Assembly (NCBI RefSeq): GCF_014701095.1
Contig: NZ_AP023439.1
Coordinates: 3,150,001-3,214,000 of the forward strand
Source: Streptomyces tuirus
Lineage (GTDB): Bacteria; Actinomycetota; Actinomycetes; Streptomycetales; Streptomycetaceae
Reading direction: 5' to 3'
DNA length: 64,000 nt
Below the pieces are notes generated by a model, which worked only from the letters and a program-made list of their open reading frames with translations, was not told the DNA's origin and ran no database searches. Numbering within the stretch: the first letter of the stretch is position 1; each line of letters starts with the position of its first letter. Made by a program: the position numbers and the translations under genes. Below are positions 35,111-44,417 of the stretch, in pieces.

Positions 35111-37152
35111 CCGTGACCGATGCCGAGAGGACCCCGGCGCGGACGGCCTCGGGTGCCGAGCCGCTCGTGGCCCGGCCCGGGCTGCACTACGCGCCCGTCC
35201 CGGGGGGCGTCTACTTCAGCGGAACCCGCGGGCAGTTCGTGCTGCGCGGCTCGGAGCTGCTGTACGCGGTGGCGGACGGCTGCGTGCCGCTGCTGCGGGC
35301 AGGGACGACGGAGGACGCGCTGGTCGCCGAGTTCGGCACCGAGCGGGCCCGGCCCGCCGTACGGCACCTGCTGGGCAAGCTCCGGGAGAACGGCCTGCTG
35401 CTCGACCAGGCCGCGCTCACCGAGCCGGAGCCGCCGGCCGAACTGGCCGCCCGGCACGCCGAGACGCTGGCCCGCCTCACCGCCCGCCTCGACGACCCGT
35501 ACGCGGCGTTCGCCCGTCTGCGCCGGGCCCGGGTGCGGCTGCACGGCCCGACGACGGCGACGGCTCCTGCCCTGCGCGGCCTTCGCCGGGCGGGCGTGGC
35601 CGACGTGACGGCGACGGCCGTCCCGGAGACACCGCCGACGCCCCTGGTCCCGGTCTGCGACCCCGCGATGTACGCGGACCCCGCCCTGCTGTCCGGCAGG
35701 AGCGGATCGGCAGGCGGCCCCAGGGCCTTGATCCCCGCCGGCGACCCGGCGGTGCGCCATTCCCTGACTCCCGCCGGCGACCCGGCGGTGCACGCCCCTC
35801 TGACTCCCGCCGGCGCCCCGGCGGTGGAGGGAACCAGCACGCGAACTCCCGCCGGCGACCCGGCGGTGAACCCACCCGGTACACGAACCCCCGTCGGCGA
35901 CCCGGCGGTGAACGGACACGGTGCCACAACTCCCGTCGGCGACCCGGCGGTGACGGCACCTGTGACGACCGAGGGCGTGACGACCGAGGGCGTGGCGACC
36001 GAGGGCGTGCCCAGGGTCGTCGTCGAGTTCCTCGACGGTGACCGGACGTGGACCGAGGAGGACGGCACGCTGCACGTGCCCGTGCTGCTCGGGCCCGGGC
36101 CGGTGCTGGTCGGGCCCGTCGGAGTCGCACCCGGCGTCTGGGCGGTCTTCCGGGACCGGGCCAGGGCCTGGGCGGAGGCCGAGGGCGTCGAACCGGCGGC
36201 CGGGCCGATCGCCCACTCCCTCGCGGGAGCTCTCGCCGCACAGCTCCTGACCGACACCCTCACGGGTGTCGCGGAGCCCGGGGAGGCACACGTCGTGCAC
36301 GGCCCCGATCTGACGGCCGACCGCGTCACCGTCACGGGCGCCCCCGTGAGCGAAGCGGTCGCCGTCCGTCTCGCCGACGCCCCCGCCGAACCCTTCCCCG
36401 CTCCCGAGGACGCGCTCGAGGCGGCCGGTGTGCTCACCGCCCGCTGGACCGGCCTGTTCGCCTCCGCGCAGGGCGAGGACCTGCCGCAGATGCCCCTCGC
36501 CCTGCGCGCGGCGGAGCACCGGGCGGACCGCACGGGCACGGTCACCGCGTGGGCCGCGCACCAGGAGACGGCGACCATCGCCGCCGCCCTGGCCGCCCTG
36601 CGCGACCGCGCCACCGACGCGTCCGGCACCGCGGCGGCGGGCCTCACCCGCGAGCACTGGCTGCTGGACGGCGCCCTGCGCCAACTCGCCCGGACGGAAG
36701 GGGACGTCCTCGACACGGACGCCCCGCTGCACACCGAAGGCCGCCGCATCGCCGCCGAGTTGCGGGCGCTGCCCGGCGGTGCCGAACCCGTCCTCACCGT
36801 GTCCCGGTACGACGGGGTCGGCTGGCCGCTGGCGGAGGTCACCGTCGGCGGGCGTCCGCTCGGCGCCGGCTGGGGCCCGACCGCCGTGGAGGCGACGTAC
36901 GCCGCGCTGTGCACGGCACTGGCCGTCGCGCAGACCGGCGGCACGGCCGGCCGGCTCTCCACGGACGCCCTGCTCACCGTGGACGACGCGACCCGGGCGG
37001 CGCTGCGCGCGCAGCTCACGGCCCGCGCCGTCCACGAGGGGCACGCCCTGCGCACCGACCCGGTGCTCGGCGAACTCCCCTTCTGGCACGGCCCGGTGAC
37101 CAGTCACACCGTCCCCATGACTGCCGAGGAGGCCACCGATGCCGACCACTGA
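35107..37152 (+). CDS. Ocin-ThiF/E1-like leader-binding cyclodehydratase partner (TbtF/LazD-like) with internal repeats
   Basis: A 681-residue partner of the YcaO enzyme; its N-terminal RRE-like region (PGLHYAPVPGGVYFSGTRGQFVLRGSELLYAVADG onward) should bind the precursor leader. Between residues about 205 and 290 it has six copies of PAGDPAV or PVGDPAV, at 13-15-residue spacing, encoded by a minisatellite at 35725-35965. After this the conserved domain resumes (VVVEFLDGDRTWTEEDGT, SLAGALAAQLLTDTLTG, VSRYDGVGWPLAEVTVGG). ATG 35107 overlaps the LanB stop. The repeat block is in frame and apparently tolerated. Without it the protein would be of ordinary size. Confidence 0.87.
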   Translation: MTVTDAERTPARTASGAEPLVARPGLHYAPVPGGVYFSGTRGQFVLRGSELLYAVADGCVPLLRAGTTEDALVAEFGTERARPAVRHLLGKLRENGLLLDQAALTEPEPPAELAARHAETLARLTARLDDPYAAFARLRRARVRLHGPTTATAPALRGLRRAGVADVTATAVPETPPTPLVPVCDPAMYADPALLSGRSGSAGGPRALIPAGDPAVRHSLTPAGDPAVHAPLTPAGAPAVEGTSTRTPAGDPAVNPPGTRTPVGDPAVNGHGATTPVGDPAVTAPVTTEGVTTEGVATEGVPRVVVEFLDGDRTWTEEDGTLHVPVLLGPGPVLVGPVGVAPGVWAVFRDRARAWAEAEGVEPAAGPIAHSLAGALAAQLLTDTLTGVAEPGEAHVVHGPDLTADRVTVTGAPVSEAVAVRLADAPAEPFPAPEDALEAAGVLTARWTGLFASAQGEDLPQMPLALRAAEHRADRTGTVTAWAAHQETATIAAALAALRDRATDASGTAAAGLTREHWLLDGALRQLARTEGDVLDTDAPLHTEGRRIAAELRALPGGAEPVLTVSRYDGVGWPLAEVTVGGRPLGAGWGPTAVEATYAALCTALAVAQTGGTAGRLSTDALLTVDDATRAALRAQLTARAVHEGHALRTDPVLGELPFWHGPVTSHTVPMTAEEATDADH

Positions 37153-39067
37153 GCCGTTGGCCGCTGAGCCGTCGACGGTCGTCCAGGCCGGTCCCGCCCT
37201 GCCGGTGACGGCGTACGACGACTGGCTGCCCGCCCTCGCGCTCCTGGCCCGCGCCACCGGGGCCACCGTCTCCGTCAACCTCGGCTGGGACCTGGGCTGG
37301 GAGCGCGACCGCGTCACCCGGGCGACGGGCCCGCACCTGTCCGTGCGGGTCCACGACGACGAGGTCCTGGTGGGCCCGCTGTGGGTGCCCGGCACCACGT
37401 CGGGCTGCGCCGCCTGCGCCGAGGTGCGCGAACGCACCGTCCTCGACCATCCGCTCGTGGGCGACCTCACCCAGGCCACTCGCGTCCCCGCGGCCCCCGC
37501 CCCCCTCCTGCCCGAGCTCCTGCGCACCGGCCTCGACCACCTCGCCGCCCATCCCCTCGCGCCGGGCGAGGCCTACTCGGTGACGGTCCGCGGCACCCGC
37601 CGGCACCGCATCGCCCGCAGCTTCCACTGCCCGGTCTGCGGCCCCTCCCCCGAGGACCTGGTGGCGACCGGGCCCCCGGCGCCCCGCCCCCTGCGCTCCC
37701 GGCCCGCCGTGCCCGGGGACGCCACCCGCACCGCGGCGAGCCGGCTCGTCGAGCCCGGCTTCCTGCGGGACCGGCTCGTGGACGACCGTTTCGGGCCGGT
37801 CCGCGCGATCCTGCGCGAGTCGCACGCCCCGTTCGCGATGAGCATGGCCGTCGTCGCGGACGCCCCGGCCATGGGGCACGGCAGGGCCCGTACGTTCACG
37901 GAGACCGAACCGGTCGCCGTCCTGGAGGCGTACGAGCGGCTCGGCGGCTACCCCTACGACATCCCCCTGCTGACCGGCCGCTCCTACCGCGACGTCGCCG
38001 AACGGGCCGTAGACCCGGGCAGCCTCGGCCGCTACACCGCCGAGCAGCTCGCCCACCCGACCAGCAGAGCCACGCCGTTCACCGCCGACACCCCGATGGA
38101 CTGGGCCTGGGGCCACGACCTGGCCGACGGCACTCCCCTGCTGGTCCCGGCCGACCACGCCTTCTACCAGTACGAGTACGCCTTCCGCCGGGACCGGCGG
38201 GCGGCGCGCGTGGCCGGGGCCGCGAACCGGCGGCACTACTTCTTCGACTGCTCCAGCGGCTGCGCGGTCGGCGCCAATTACGAAGAGGCCGCCCTGCACT
38301 CCCTCTTCGAACTGGCGGAGCGGGACGCCTTCCTGACGTCCTGGTACCGGGCCGAACCGCTCCCCCACATCCCGGTCGGCACGCTCACCGACCCCACCAG
38401 CCGGGCCATGGTCGAGCTGATCCGGGCCCGTGGCTACGACGTCCATCTCCTGGTCGCCACCCGGGACATCGGACTGCCGGTGGTGTGGGTGATCGCCGTG
38501 AACGAGAAGGACCCCTTCCCGGCGACCTTCTCCTCCGCCGGTTCGGGCGCCGAGCCCGAGTCGGCGATCCGCGGCGCGCTGCGCGAGGTCGCCCAGCTGG
38601 TCACCAACCCGGTCGACTGGACCCGCGAGCAGGTGGAGCGGATGGTCGAAAACCCGTGGCTGGTGGAGGAGCTGGAGGACCACGTCCGCTTCTCCTCCAT
38701 CCCCGAGACCCGCGACCGCGCCCTGGCGGGACTCGGCGGTCCGGCCGTCACCCTGGAGGAGGCGTTCCCGGACTGGCCGGGACGGCTGGAGCGCGCGGCC
38801 GGCGGTGACGTACGCGGCACCCTCCGGTACGTGGCCTCGCTGTTCGCCGAGGCGGGCCTGGACCGGATCGTCATCGTCGACCAGACCAGCAGGGAGCACG
38901 CCGACGCCGGTATCGCGGTCGCCCGTGCCGTCGTCCCCGGCATCGTGCCGATGTGCTTCGGCCACGCCCAGCAGCGCCTGGACGGACTGCCCCGGCTGCG
39001 CGCCGCCCTGCGCGGCACGGGCCAGGAGCACCGGGCGATCCCCTACGACCCGCACCCGTTCCCGTGA
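37139..39067 (+). CDS. YcaO cyclodehydratase (TbtG/LazE-like)
   Basis: A 642-residue ATP-dependent azoline-forming enzyme. The N-terminal part has two CxxC pairs (SGCAACAEVR and FHCPVCGPSP), a structural zinc site in TOMM YcaO proteins. The YcaO domain includes SSGCAVGANYEEAALHSLFELAERDAFLTSWYR (ATP/Mg-binding) and AESxIRGALREVAQ-type helices, and ends in the Pro-rich YDPHPFP required by many azoline YcaOs. ATG 37139 overlaps the E1-like gene by 14 nt. With it, it cyclises Cys/Ser/Thr of the precursor core. Confidence 0.95.
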   Translation: MPTTEPLAAEPSTVVQAGPALPVTAYDDWLPALALLARATGATVSVNLGWDLGWERDRVTRATGPHLSVRVHDDEVLVGPLWVPGTTSGCAACAEVRERTVLDHPLVGDLTQATRVPAAPAPLLPELLRTGLDHLAAHPLAPGEAYSVTVRGTRRHRIARSFHCPVCGPSPEDLVATGPPAPRPLRSRPAVPGDATRTAASRLVEPGFLRDRLVDDRFGPVRAILRESHAPFAMSMAVVADAPAMGHGRARTFTETEPVAVLEAYERLGGYPYDIPLLTGRSYRDVAERAVDPGSLGRYTAEQLAHPTSRATPFTADTPMDWAWGHDLADGTPLLVPADHAFYQYEYAFRRDRRAARVAGAANRRHYFFDCSSGCAVGANYEEAALHSLFELAERDAFLTSWYRAEPLPHIPVGTLTDPTSRAMVELIRARGYDVHLLVATRDIGLPVVWVIAVNEKDPFPATFSSAGSGAEPESAIRGALREVAQLVTNPVDWTREQVERMVENPWLVEELEDHVRFSSIPETRDRALAGLGGPAVTLEEAFPDWPGRLERAAGGDVRGTLRYVASLFAEAGLDRIVIVDQTSREHADAGIAVARAVVPGIVPMCFGHAQQRLDGLPRLRAALRGTGQEHRAIPYDPHPFP

Positions 39068-40641
39068 CGGCCCCCGCCGAGCCGTGGACGCGGCGCGCCC
39101 CGGTCGACCTGCCGGGCCCCGAGGGCGACAACAGCATCGCCCGCGAGCCCCTCTGGTACGCCTACGGCGCGGGCGACGACGCCCCGGAACCGCCGCCGTG
39201 GACCTGGGCGGCCACACCGCCGCCCGACTCCCATGTGCCGCCCCCGCCACCGCGTCCGGCGGGACCGGCGACCCTGCTGCCACCGGGCACGACGGACCGC
39301 CTGTCGGCGCTCCCGTACCCGCGGGTCCCGGCCCCGCAGGTCCGGGCCCCGGGCGGCCCGGCCTCACCGGACGCCCTGGCCCATGCCCTGACCGCCACGT
39401 TCGCGCCCCTGCGCCGCGAGCCGGAGAACCCGTACAACGAGCACCGCCCCTACGCCTCACCGCGCTGCCTGTTCCCGGTCCACGCCTTCGTGGGGGACGG
39501 CCGCGACTGGCGCCTGCTGGAACCGACCCGCCACACCCTCACGGGCCCCGGCACGAACGCCCCCACCCGCATCGCCCTGACCGGCCGCTACACCGCGATA
39601 CCCCTGGCGTACCAGTGGTTCCGGGGCTCGCTGGTGGCCATCGAAACGGGCATGGTGCTGCGCGCGCTGAGCCTGGGCCTGGAGCTGTTCGGGGTACCGG
39701 CGACACTGACACCGCCGACGGCGGACGGCCCGGAGCTGCTGCGCGAGCTGGGCATGGAGCAGACCTGGGAGTGGTCCCTGCCGTGGCTGATCGACGTAGA
39801 CCAGCCACCCCCCGCCGTACACCGACGGACCGAGCCGGAACCACCGGCCCCTGAGCAGGATCCGTCCCTGAGGCATGTGATCGACGTCAACAGGGACGCC
39901 CTCAGGGGCGCGGGGCAGCCTTCGATATGCGGCTACCGCCGCGTGGGCGCGACCAGCCACCACACACCCGCACCCATGACCACCGCCGTTCCCACCACCC
40001 TCCCCAACTCCCCCCACACCCCCACCTGGTCAGACCTCCTCTGGCACCGCCACTCCGGCCGCATGCCCAGAGCCCTCCACGGCATGGACTCGGCCAAGTG
40101 CCTCACCCCCCTGCCCACCAGAACCCTCACCACCGCCCTGGCCTGGCTCGGCGTCCCCCCACCGCACCCCACCCTCGCCGCCGCCTTCGACGCAGTCACC
40201 GTCACCGCCGTCGTCCAGCACATCGACGGCCACACCCCCGGAATCCACCGCGTCCACGACGGCACCGCACACCTGCTCCGCCACGACCCCACCGCCCCCG
40301 CCGGCCTAGAGGCCACCTACGGCTACGGACTGACCCCCGTCAACGGCTGCGGCATCGCCAACGCCCCCCTCACCGTCTTCTTCTCGGTCCGCCCCCGCGA
40401 GCTCTTCGCCCGCTTCGGCCCGGCCGGCTGGAGCGCCGCCCAGCACGCCTGCGGCTGGGCGGTCCACGGACTGTGCCTGGCCGCCGCCGCGGAGGGGCTG
40501 TTCGCCCGGCCGGTCCGGGCGTTCAAGGAGATCCAGACCAAGGAGGTCATCGGCCTGGGCGAGGACGAGACGATCGTGCTGTCGGCGGTGGTGGGCGTGC
40601 CGCGCGAGACCGGGGGTGCCGTGCTGGACCTGCGCACGTAA
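39064..40641 (+). CDS. Nitroreductase-like thiopeptide dehydrogenase (TbtE-type)
   Basis: A 525-residue second azoline dehydrogenase candidate. PYNEHRPYASPRCLFPVHAFV and NEHRP-like elements occur near residue 125. GSLVAIETGMVLRALSLGLELFGVPATL and a later GWSAAQHACGWAVHGLCLAAAAEGLFARPVRAFKE segment show two nitroreductase-like halves. GTG 39064 overlaps the YcaO stop (GTGA). With SagB at 28264 the cluster encodes two oxidases, perhaps for thiazoles and oxazoles separately. That division is inference. Confidence 0.82.
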   Translation: MTAPAEPWTRRAPVDLPGPEGDNSIAREPLWYAYGAGDDAPEPPPWTWAATPPPDSHVPPPPPRPAGPATLLPPGTTDRLSALPYPRVPAPQVRAPGGPASPDALAHALTATFAPLRREPENPYNEHRPYASPRCLFPVHAFVGDGRDWRLLEPTRHTLTGPGTNAPTRIALTGRYTAIPLAYQWFRGSLVAIETGMVLRALSLGLELFGVPATLTPPTADGPELLRELGMEQTWEWSLPWLIDVDQPPPAVHRRTEPEPPAPEQDPSLRHVIDVNRDALRGAGQPSICGYRRVGATSHHTPAPMTTAVPTTLPNSPHTPTWSDLLWHRHSGRMPRALHGMDSAKCLTPLPTRTLTTALAWLGVPPPHPTLAAAFDAVTVTAVVQHIDGHTPGIHRVHDGTAHLLRHDPTAPAGLEATYGYGLTPVNGCGIANAPLTVFFSVRPRELFARFGPAGWSAAQHACGWAVHGLCLAAAAEGLFARPVRAFKEIQTKEVIGLGEDETIVLSAVVGVPRETGGAVLDLRT

Positions 40642-40677
40642 GGCTCTCGACACCCGACCGGACGACAAGGAACCCGT

Positions 40678-41604
40678 ATGCCCACCACACCGCACCGCTG
40701 GAGCGCCTGGCACCTGCACCTCGGCACCACCGCCCGCAGCGCCCACGACCGCGTCCTCACGGACGTCATCGGCCCCACGGTCGCCGAACTCCCGCCCGGC
40801 ACCCCCTGGTTCTTCATCCGATACTGGCAGTCCGGGCCCCACCTGCGGCTGCGCGTCGCGGACGTGCCCGAGGGCACGGACGCGCACACGCGCGTGGAGC
40901 GAGCCCTGCGGGACCGGCTCGCCGAGGCGGGCCGGCTCGCACCCGGCGAGGAACCCCTCGCCGAGGAGGCGTACCGGCAGGGCGCGTCCCGGCTCGCCGC
41001 CGCCGGGGAGACCGGGGTCAACACCTCCGTCCACGCGCTGCTGCCCCCCGGCGTGCACCGCGCCGACTACGACCCCGAGTACGAGCGCTACGGCGGCCCG
41101 GCCCTCATGCCGGCCGCCGAGTCCCTCTTCCACCGCTCCAGCGAACTCGTCCTGCGCCTGGCGCCGCTGGTCACCTCCGAGGCCCGCCGCGCACGGCTCG
41201 CCCTGCGCGGCACGCTGTCCGCCGCCGTCGCCCTCGGCGGCCCGGAGGAGCGGGCCCACTACTTCGCGCGCGGCCGGGACGCCTGGCGGGCCTGGGCGCG
41301 TGACGCCGGGCACCCCGAGGAGCTGCTGGACCGGACCATCACCGTCGACCAGGACCACGCCTCGGCAGCTGTCTCCCCGGACGCCCACGGCCCGTTCACC
41401 GACTGGTACGAGGCCCTGGCCGGCCACGCCGACGAGATCCGGCGGCACTCTCCGGTCCACCCGGGCATGATCCTCTTCTCGCACGCGCACATGCTCCACA
41501 ACCGGCTCGGCCTGAGCCTGCTGGAGGAACTGCGCACCTACGCCTGGCTGTCCCACGTGTTCCCCGCACCGACCCCGTCCCCCGACCCGGCACCCGCGGG
41601 CTGA
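40678..41604 (+). CDS. LanB elimination domain, thiopeptide-type (SpaB_C, TbtC-like)
   Basis: A 308-residue stand-alone SpaB_C protein that removes glutamate from glutamyl-Ser/Thr to make dehydroamino acids. The start WSAWHLHLGTTARSAHDRVL, FFIRYWQSGPHLRLRVADV near residue 43 and the closing HMLHNRLGLSLLEELRTYAWL are classic for the family. ATG 40678 follows CAAGGAA, 36 bp after the dehydrogenase. It is the last gene of the RiPP operon and is followed by a terminator. Confidence 0.92.
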   Translation: MPTTPHRWSAWHLHLGTTARSAHDRVLTDVIGPTVAELPPGTPWFFIRYWQSGPHLRLRVADVPEGTDAHTRVERALRDRLAEAGRLAPGEEPLAEEAYRQGASRLAAAGETGVNTSVHALLPPGVHRADYDPEYERYGGPALMPAAESLFHRSSELVLRLAPLVTSEARRARLALRGTLSAAVALGGPEERAHYFARGRDAWRAWARDAGHPEELLDRTITVDQDHASAAVSPDAHGPFTDWYEALAGHADEIRRHSPVHPGMILFSHAHMLHNRLGLSLLEELRTYAWLSHVFPAPTPSPDPAPAG

Positions 41605-41630
41605 TCCCCCGCGCCCGTGGGCGCCCACGC

Positions 41631-41669
41631 AGAGGCCCGGCCGGATTCCCCTTCACCGGCCGGGCCTCT
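41631..41669. terminator. Perfect 14-bp hairpin ending the RiPP operon
   Basis: AGAGGCCCGGCCGG (41631-41644) pairs with CCGGCCGGGCCTCT (41656-41669), followed by TT. It lies between the convergent elimination-domain and YceI genes and should serve both. Confidence 0.88.
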
Positions 41670-41692
41670 TGGCATGTACCGCGGGCGGCAGC

Positions 41693-42211
41693 TCATCCCT
41701 CCCGGAGGAACACGGCCCGCACACGCACGAGCAGTTCGGCTCCGACCAGCCCACGCATGCCACCGACGCCGCACGCGTGCCGGTCGACCCGGGCGGTGGC
41801 CCGTACGACGACCCGTTCGCCCTGTTCGGTGAGCTCGCCGACCGTGAACGTCACCGGCGTCGCACGGCCCTTGACCTCCAGCCGCGCCGTGAGGCTCAGG
41901 TCGTCCGCCAGGCCCTCACCGGTCAGCCGCAGCTCGGGATGGCGCTCGGCGTCCAGGAAGCGCGGGCCTCGCACCGCCGTGTCCCGCCGGGGGTTGCCGG
42001 TCGCGAAGCCCGCGGCGGCGACGGTGGCGTCGAGGCGGACCAGGCGGCCGTCCGGGGTGATCTCGACGCGACCGGAGCGCACCGGGAGCGAGCCGCGCAC
42101 GGGCAGGAGGAAGAAGTGCCGGCCGGTGAACTCCACGGTGGAGTCGGCCGGTTCGAGGCGCCAGGTGCCGGTGGGTGCGGTGTGCGGGCGGGTGGTGTGG
42201 TCCAGGGACAT
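41693..42211 (-). CDS. YceI family protein
   Basis: A 172-residue lipocalin-like beta-barrel of the YceI family, which binds isoprenoid-like lipids. WRLEPADSTVEFTGRHFFLLPVRG is the family opening and DATVAAAGFATGNPRRDTAVRGPRFLDAERHPELRLTGEG the central motif. No signal peptide is seen, as in most actinobacterial members. ATG 42211 has GGAAGGA. The role here is unknown; it is downstream of the exporter on the same strand. Confidence 0.88.
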   Translation of the reverse strand: MSLDHTTRPHTAPTGTWRLEPADSTVEFTGRHFFLLPVRGSLPVRSGRVEITPDGRLVRLDATVAAAGFATGNPRRDTAVRGPRFLDAERHPELRLTGEGLADDLSLTARLEVKGRATPVTFTVGELTEQGERVVVRATARVDRHACGVGGMRGLVGAELLVRVRAVFLREG

Positions 42212-42297
42212 GGTGGGGGTTCCTTCCGGGAGTGGGGGGCGGGGCAAGCGCCGAGGGGGCCTCCGGGAGGCCCCCTCGATGGTCGGGACGGGTCGCT

Positions 42298-43131
42298 CTA
42301 CTCGGGGCGCGGGTCCCAGCGGAAGCTGCGCACGGCGATCAGGGCGCCGACGACACCCCAGGCGGCCAGTACGGCCAGTTCCTTCCACTGGAAGCCGCCC
42401 TGGTGCGCGAACGGCGCGAGCATGGCGTCGTTGAACGGCTTCACCGGCAGCAGCCCGGCGATGTTGTTCATGACGTCCGAGTGGATCGGGAAGTAGCTGC
42501 CGGAGATGAACACCAGCGGGAACTGGATGAACTGCACGACCGCGGGCGCCGCCTCGGAGTTGCGGATCAGCGAGGCCACGCCGACGCCGAGCGCGCAGAA
42601 GCTGGCCGCGCCGAGCACCAGGGTGAGCGCGAGGGCCGCCCAGTCGGCGGGCCACGGCACCCCGTACAGGCGCCCGATGCCGATCACCAGCGCCACGTCG
42701 ACGACGCTGACGACGACGCAGTGCACGAGCAGGCCCGCGAAGTACACCCAGGCGGGCAGCGGGGTGGCGTGCAGCCGCTTGAGGACCCCGGTCTGCCGGC
42801 GCATGGCGAGGACGATCGCGAGCTGGCCGTAGCAGGCGCCCAGGACGGAGACGGCCGCGATGGTCGGCGTGTAGTACTGCAGGCCGCTCAGGCCGAAGAA
42901 GAAGTCCTCGCCCTCGCTGCCGGAGAACACGGCGCCGAAGACGGAGATGATCACGATGGGCAGGACGAAGGTGAACACCATCGACTGCGGGTTGCGCCAG
43001 AACGACAGTTGCTCGTAGCGGATCTGGTGGGCGAGCAGGGCGAGGGAGCCCCGTTCGTCGGGCCGTTCGCGCCCGGCGCGGTCGGTCCGCCGGGTGGTCT
43101 CGGTGGTCGTGGGGGGCAGGGTGCTGGTCAT
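42298..43131 (-). CDS. ABC-2 type transporter permease (DrrB-like)
   Basis: A 277-residue membrane subunit. After a soluble N-terminus (RYEQLSFWRNPQSMVFTFVLPIVII) there are six helices, and ISGSYFPIHSDVMNNIAGLLPVKPFNDAMLAPFAHQGG is typical of antibiotic-export ABC-2 permeases. ATG 43131 overlaps the ATPase stop by 4 nt. With the ATPase it forms an exporter, a good candidate for self-resistance or export of the RiPP, since no ribosomal-RNA methyltransferase is found. Confidence 0.9.
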   Translation of the reverse strand: MTSTLPPTTTETTRRTDRAGRERPDERGSLALLAHQIRYEQLSFWRNPQSMVFTFVLPIVIISVFGAVFSGSEGEDFFFGLSGLQYYTPTIAAVSVLGACYGQLAIVLAMRRQTGVLKRLHATPLPAWVYFAGLLVHCVVVSVVDVALVIGIGRLYGVPWPADWAALALTLVLGAASFCALGVGVASLIRNSEAAPAVVQFIQFPLVFISGSYFPIHSDVMNNIAGLLPVKPFNDAMLAPFAHQGGFQWKELAVLAAWGVVGALIAVRSFRWDPRPE

Positions 43132-44126
43132 CGTCGGCTCCGTCCGGGTCGGCGCCCTCGGCGGGCACGCGCCGCCGAGGACGGTGTGCTGCCCCGCTCG
43201 GTGGACGGGGACGAGGCGTCCTGCTCCGCGTACGCACTGGTCAGCCCCAGGTAGACGTCCTCCAGGGTGGGCTGCTCGACGGTCAGCCGGTCCAGCGGCG
43301 TGCCCCGGTCCAGGGCCCAGGAGGTGAGCCGGTGCAGGGCGGCGGTCGGCTCGTCGGCCTCGGCGGTGACGAGGCCGTCCTCGGCGTCGCTGACCGGGAT
43401 GGGCACGTCGTCGATGGCGGCACCGGCCGGCAGGGCGAACCGGATCCGGGCGAGGGCGCTGTCGCGTCCGCCGATGGTGTCGGGCGTGCCGGCGGCGACG
43501 ATCCGGCCCGCGGCGATGACGGCGACGGAGTCGGCCAGGGCCTGCGCCTCGTCCATGTAGTGGGTGGTCAGCAGGATGGTCGTGCCGGCGTCGCGCAGGC
43601 TCCGCACGACCTCCCAGGCGCCGCGGCGGGCGCCCGGGTCGAAGCCGGTGGTCGGCTCGTCGAGGAACAGCAGCTTCGGGTCGCCGATCACGCCGAGGGC
43701 GAGGTCGAGCCGCCGCTTCTGCCCGCCGGACAGGTCCTTGACCTTCGCGTCCCGCTTCTCCTCCAGGCCGACGAGGGCGATGACCTCGTCGACGTCGCGC
43801 GGGGCCGGGTAGTAGCCGGCGTTGCGGGCGATGGTCTCCCGCACCGACAGATACGGCTCCACGGCGATGTCCTGGAGCACGAGCCCGATCTGCCCGCGCA
43901 GCCATCGTCCGTCGGCCTTGTCGCCGGGGTCGCGGCCGAGGACCCGGACGTCGCCGCCGTCGCGGTGCCGGAAGCCCTCCAGGATTTCCATGGTGGTGGT
44001 CTTGCCGGCGCCGTTCGGTCCGAGCAGGGCGAAGATCTCGCCCTCCTCGACGGCGAAGTCGACGCCGCGCACCGCCTCGTGGTCCCCGTACTTCTTGAGC
44101 AGGCCCTCGACGGCCACCGCGGTCAC
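43128..44126 (-). CDS. ABC transporter ATP-binding protein (DrrA-like)
   Basis: A 332-residue ATPase. Walker A GPNGAGKTTT near residue 37, signature LSGGQKRRLDLALG near 132, Walker B LLFLDEPTTGFD and the switch His in TTHYMDEAQALAD are intact. The C-terminal domain after residue 220 is of the DrrA type, ending in a basic tail. It is the first gene of a two-gene exporter operon, divergent from the FAD monooxygenase. Confidence 0.93.
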   Translation of the reverse strand: MTAVAVEGLLKKYGDHEAVRGVDFAVEEGEIFALLGPNGAGKTTTMEILEGFRHRDGGDVRVLGRDPGDKADGRWLRGQIGLVLQDIAVEPYLSVRETIARNAGYYPAPRDVDEVIALVGLEEKRDAKVKDLSGGQKRRLDLALGVIGDPKLLFLDEPTTGFDPGARRGAWEVVRSLRDAGTTILLTTHYMDEAQALADSVAVIAAGRIVAAGTPDTIGGRDSALARIRFALPAGAAIDDVPIPVSDAEDGLVTAEADEPTAALHRLTSWALDRGTPLDRLTVEQPTLEDVYLGLTSAYAEQDASSPSTERGSTPSSAARARRGRRPGRSRR

Positions 44127-44417
44127 CGCGGTCGCTCCACTTCTCGTTCGCGTGTCACCGCGTGCCTCCAGGTGTCGTAGCCGGTCTTCTCCTTCCGGAA
44201 GTTAGGGCCGGGCGGGGGTGCGGCAGCAGGCGTGACGGGGGTTTCGATGACGTCCGTCACGCAAGCGGCGACAGTTGTCAGCACGGTGCGGCGTGACGTT
44301 GCCGCCCGGTGGCGGGCGCCACATGCTCGGGGACACGACCGATGACAGTGCGTCCACGTCGCCCGCGGTACGGCGGAGCGCGGACGGGGCGCGAAGACCC
44401 GGAAGGCGGTCCCTGAG

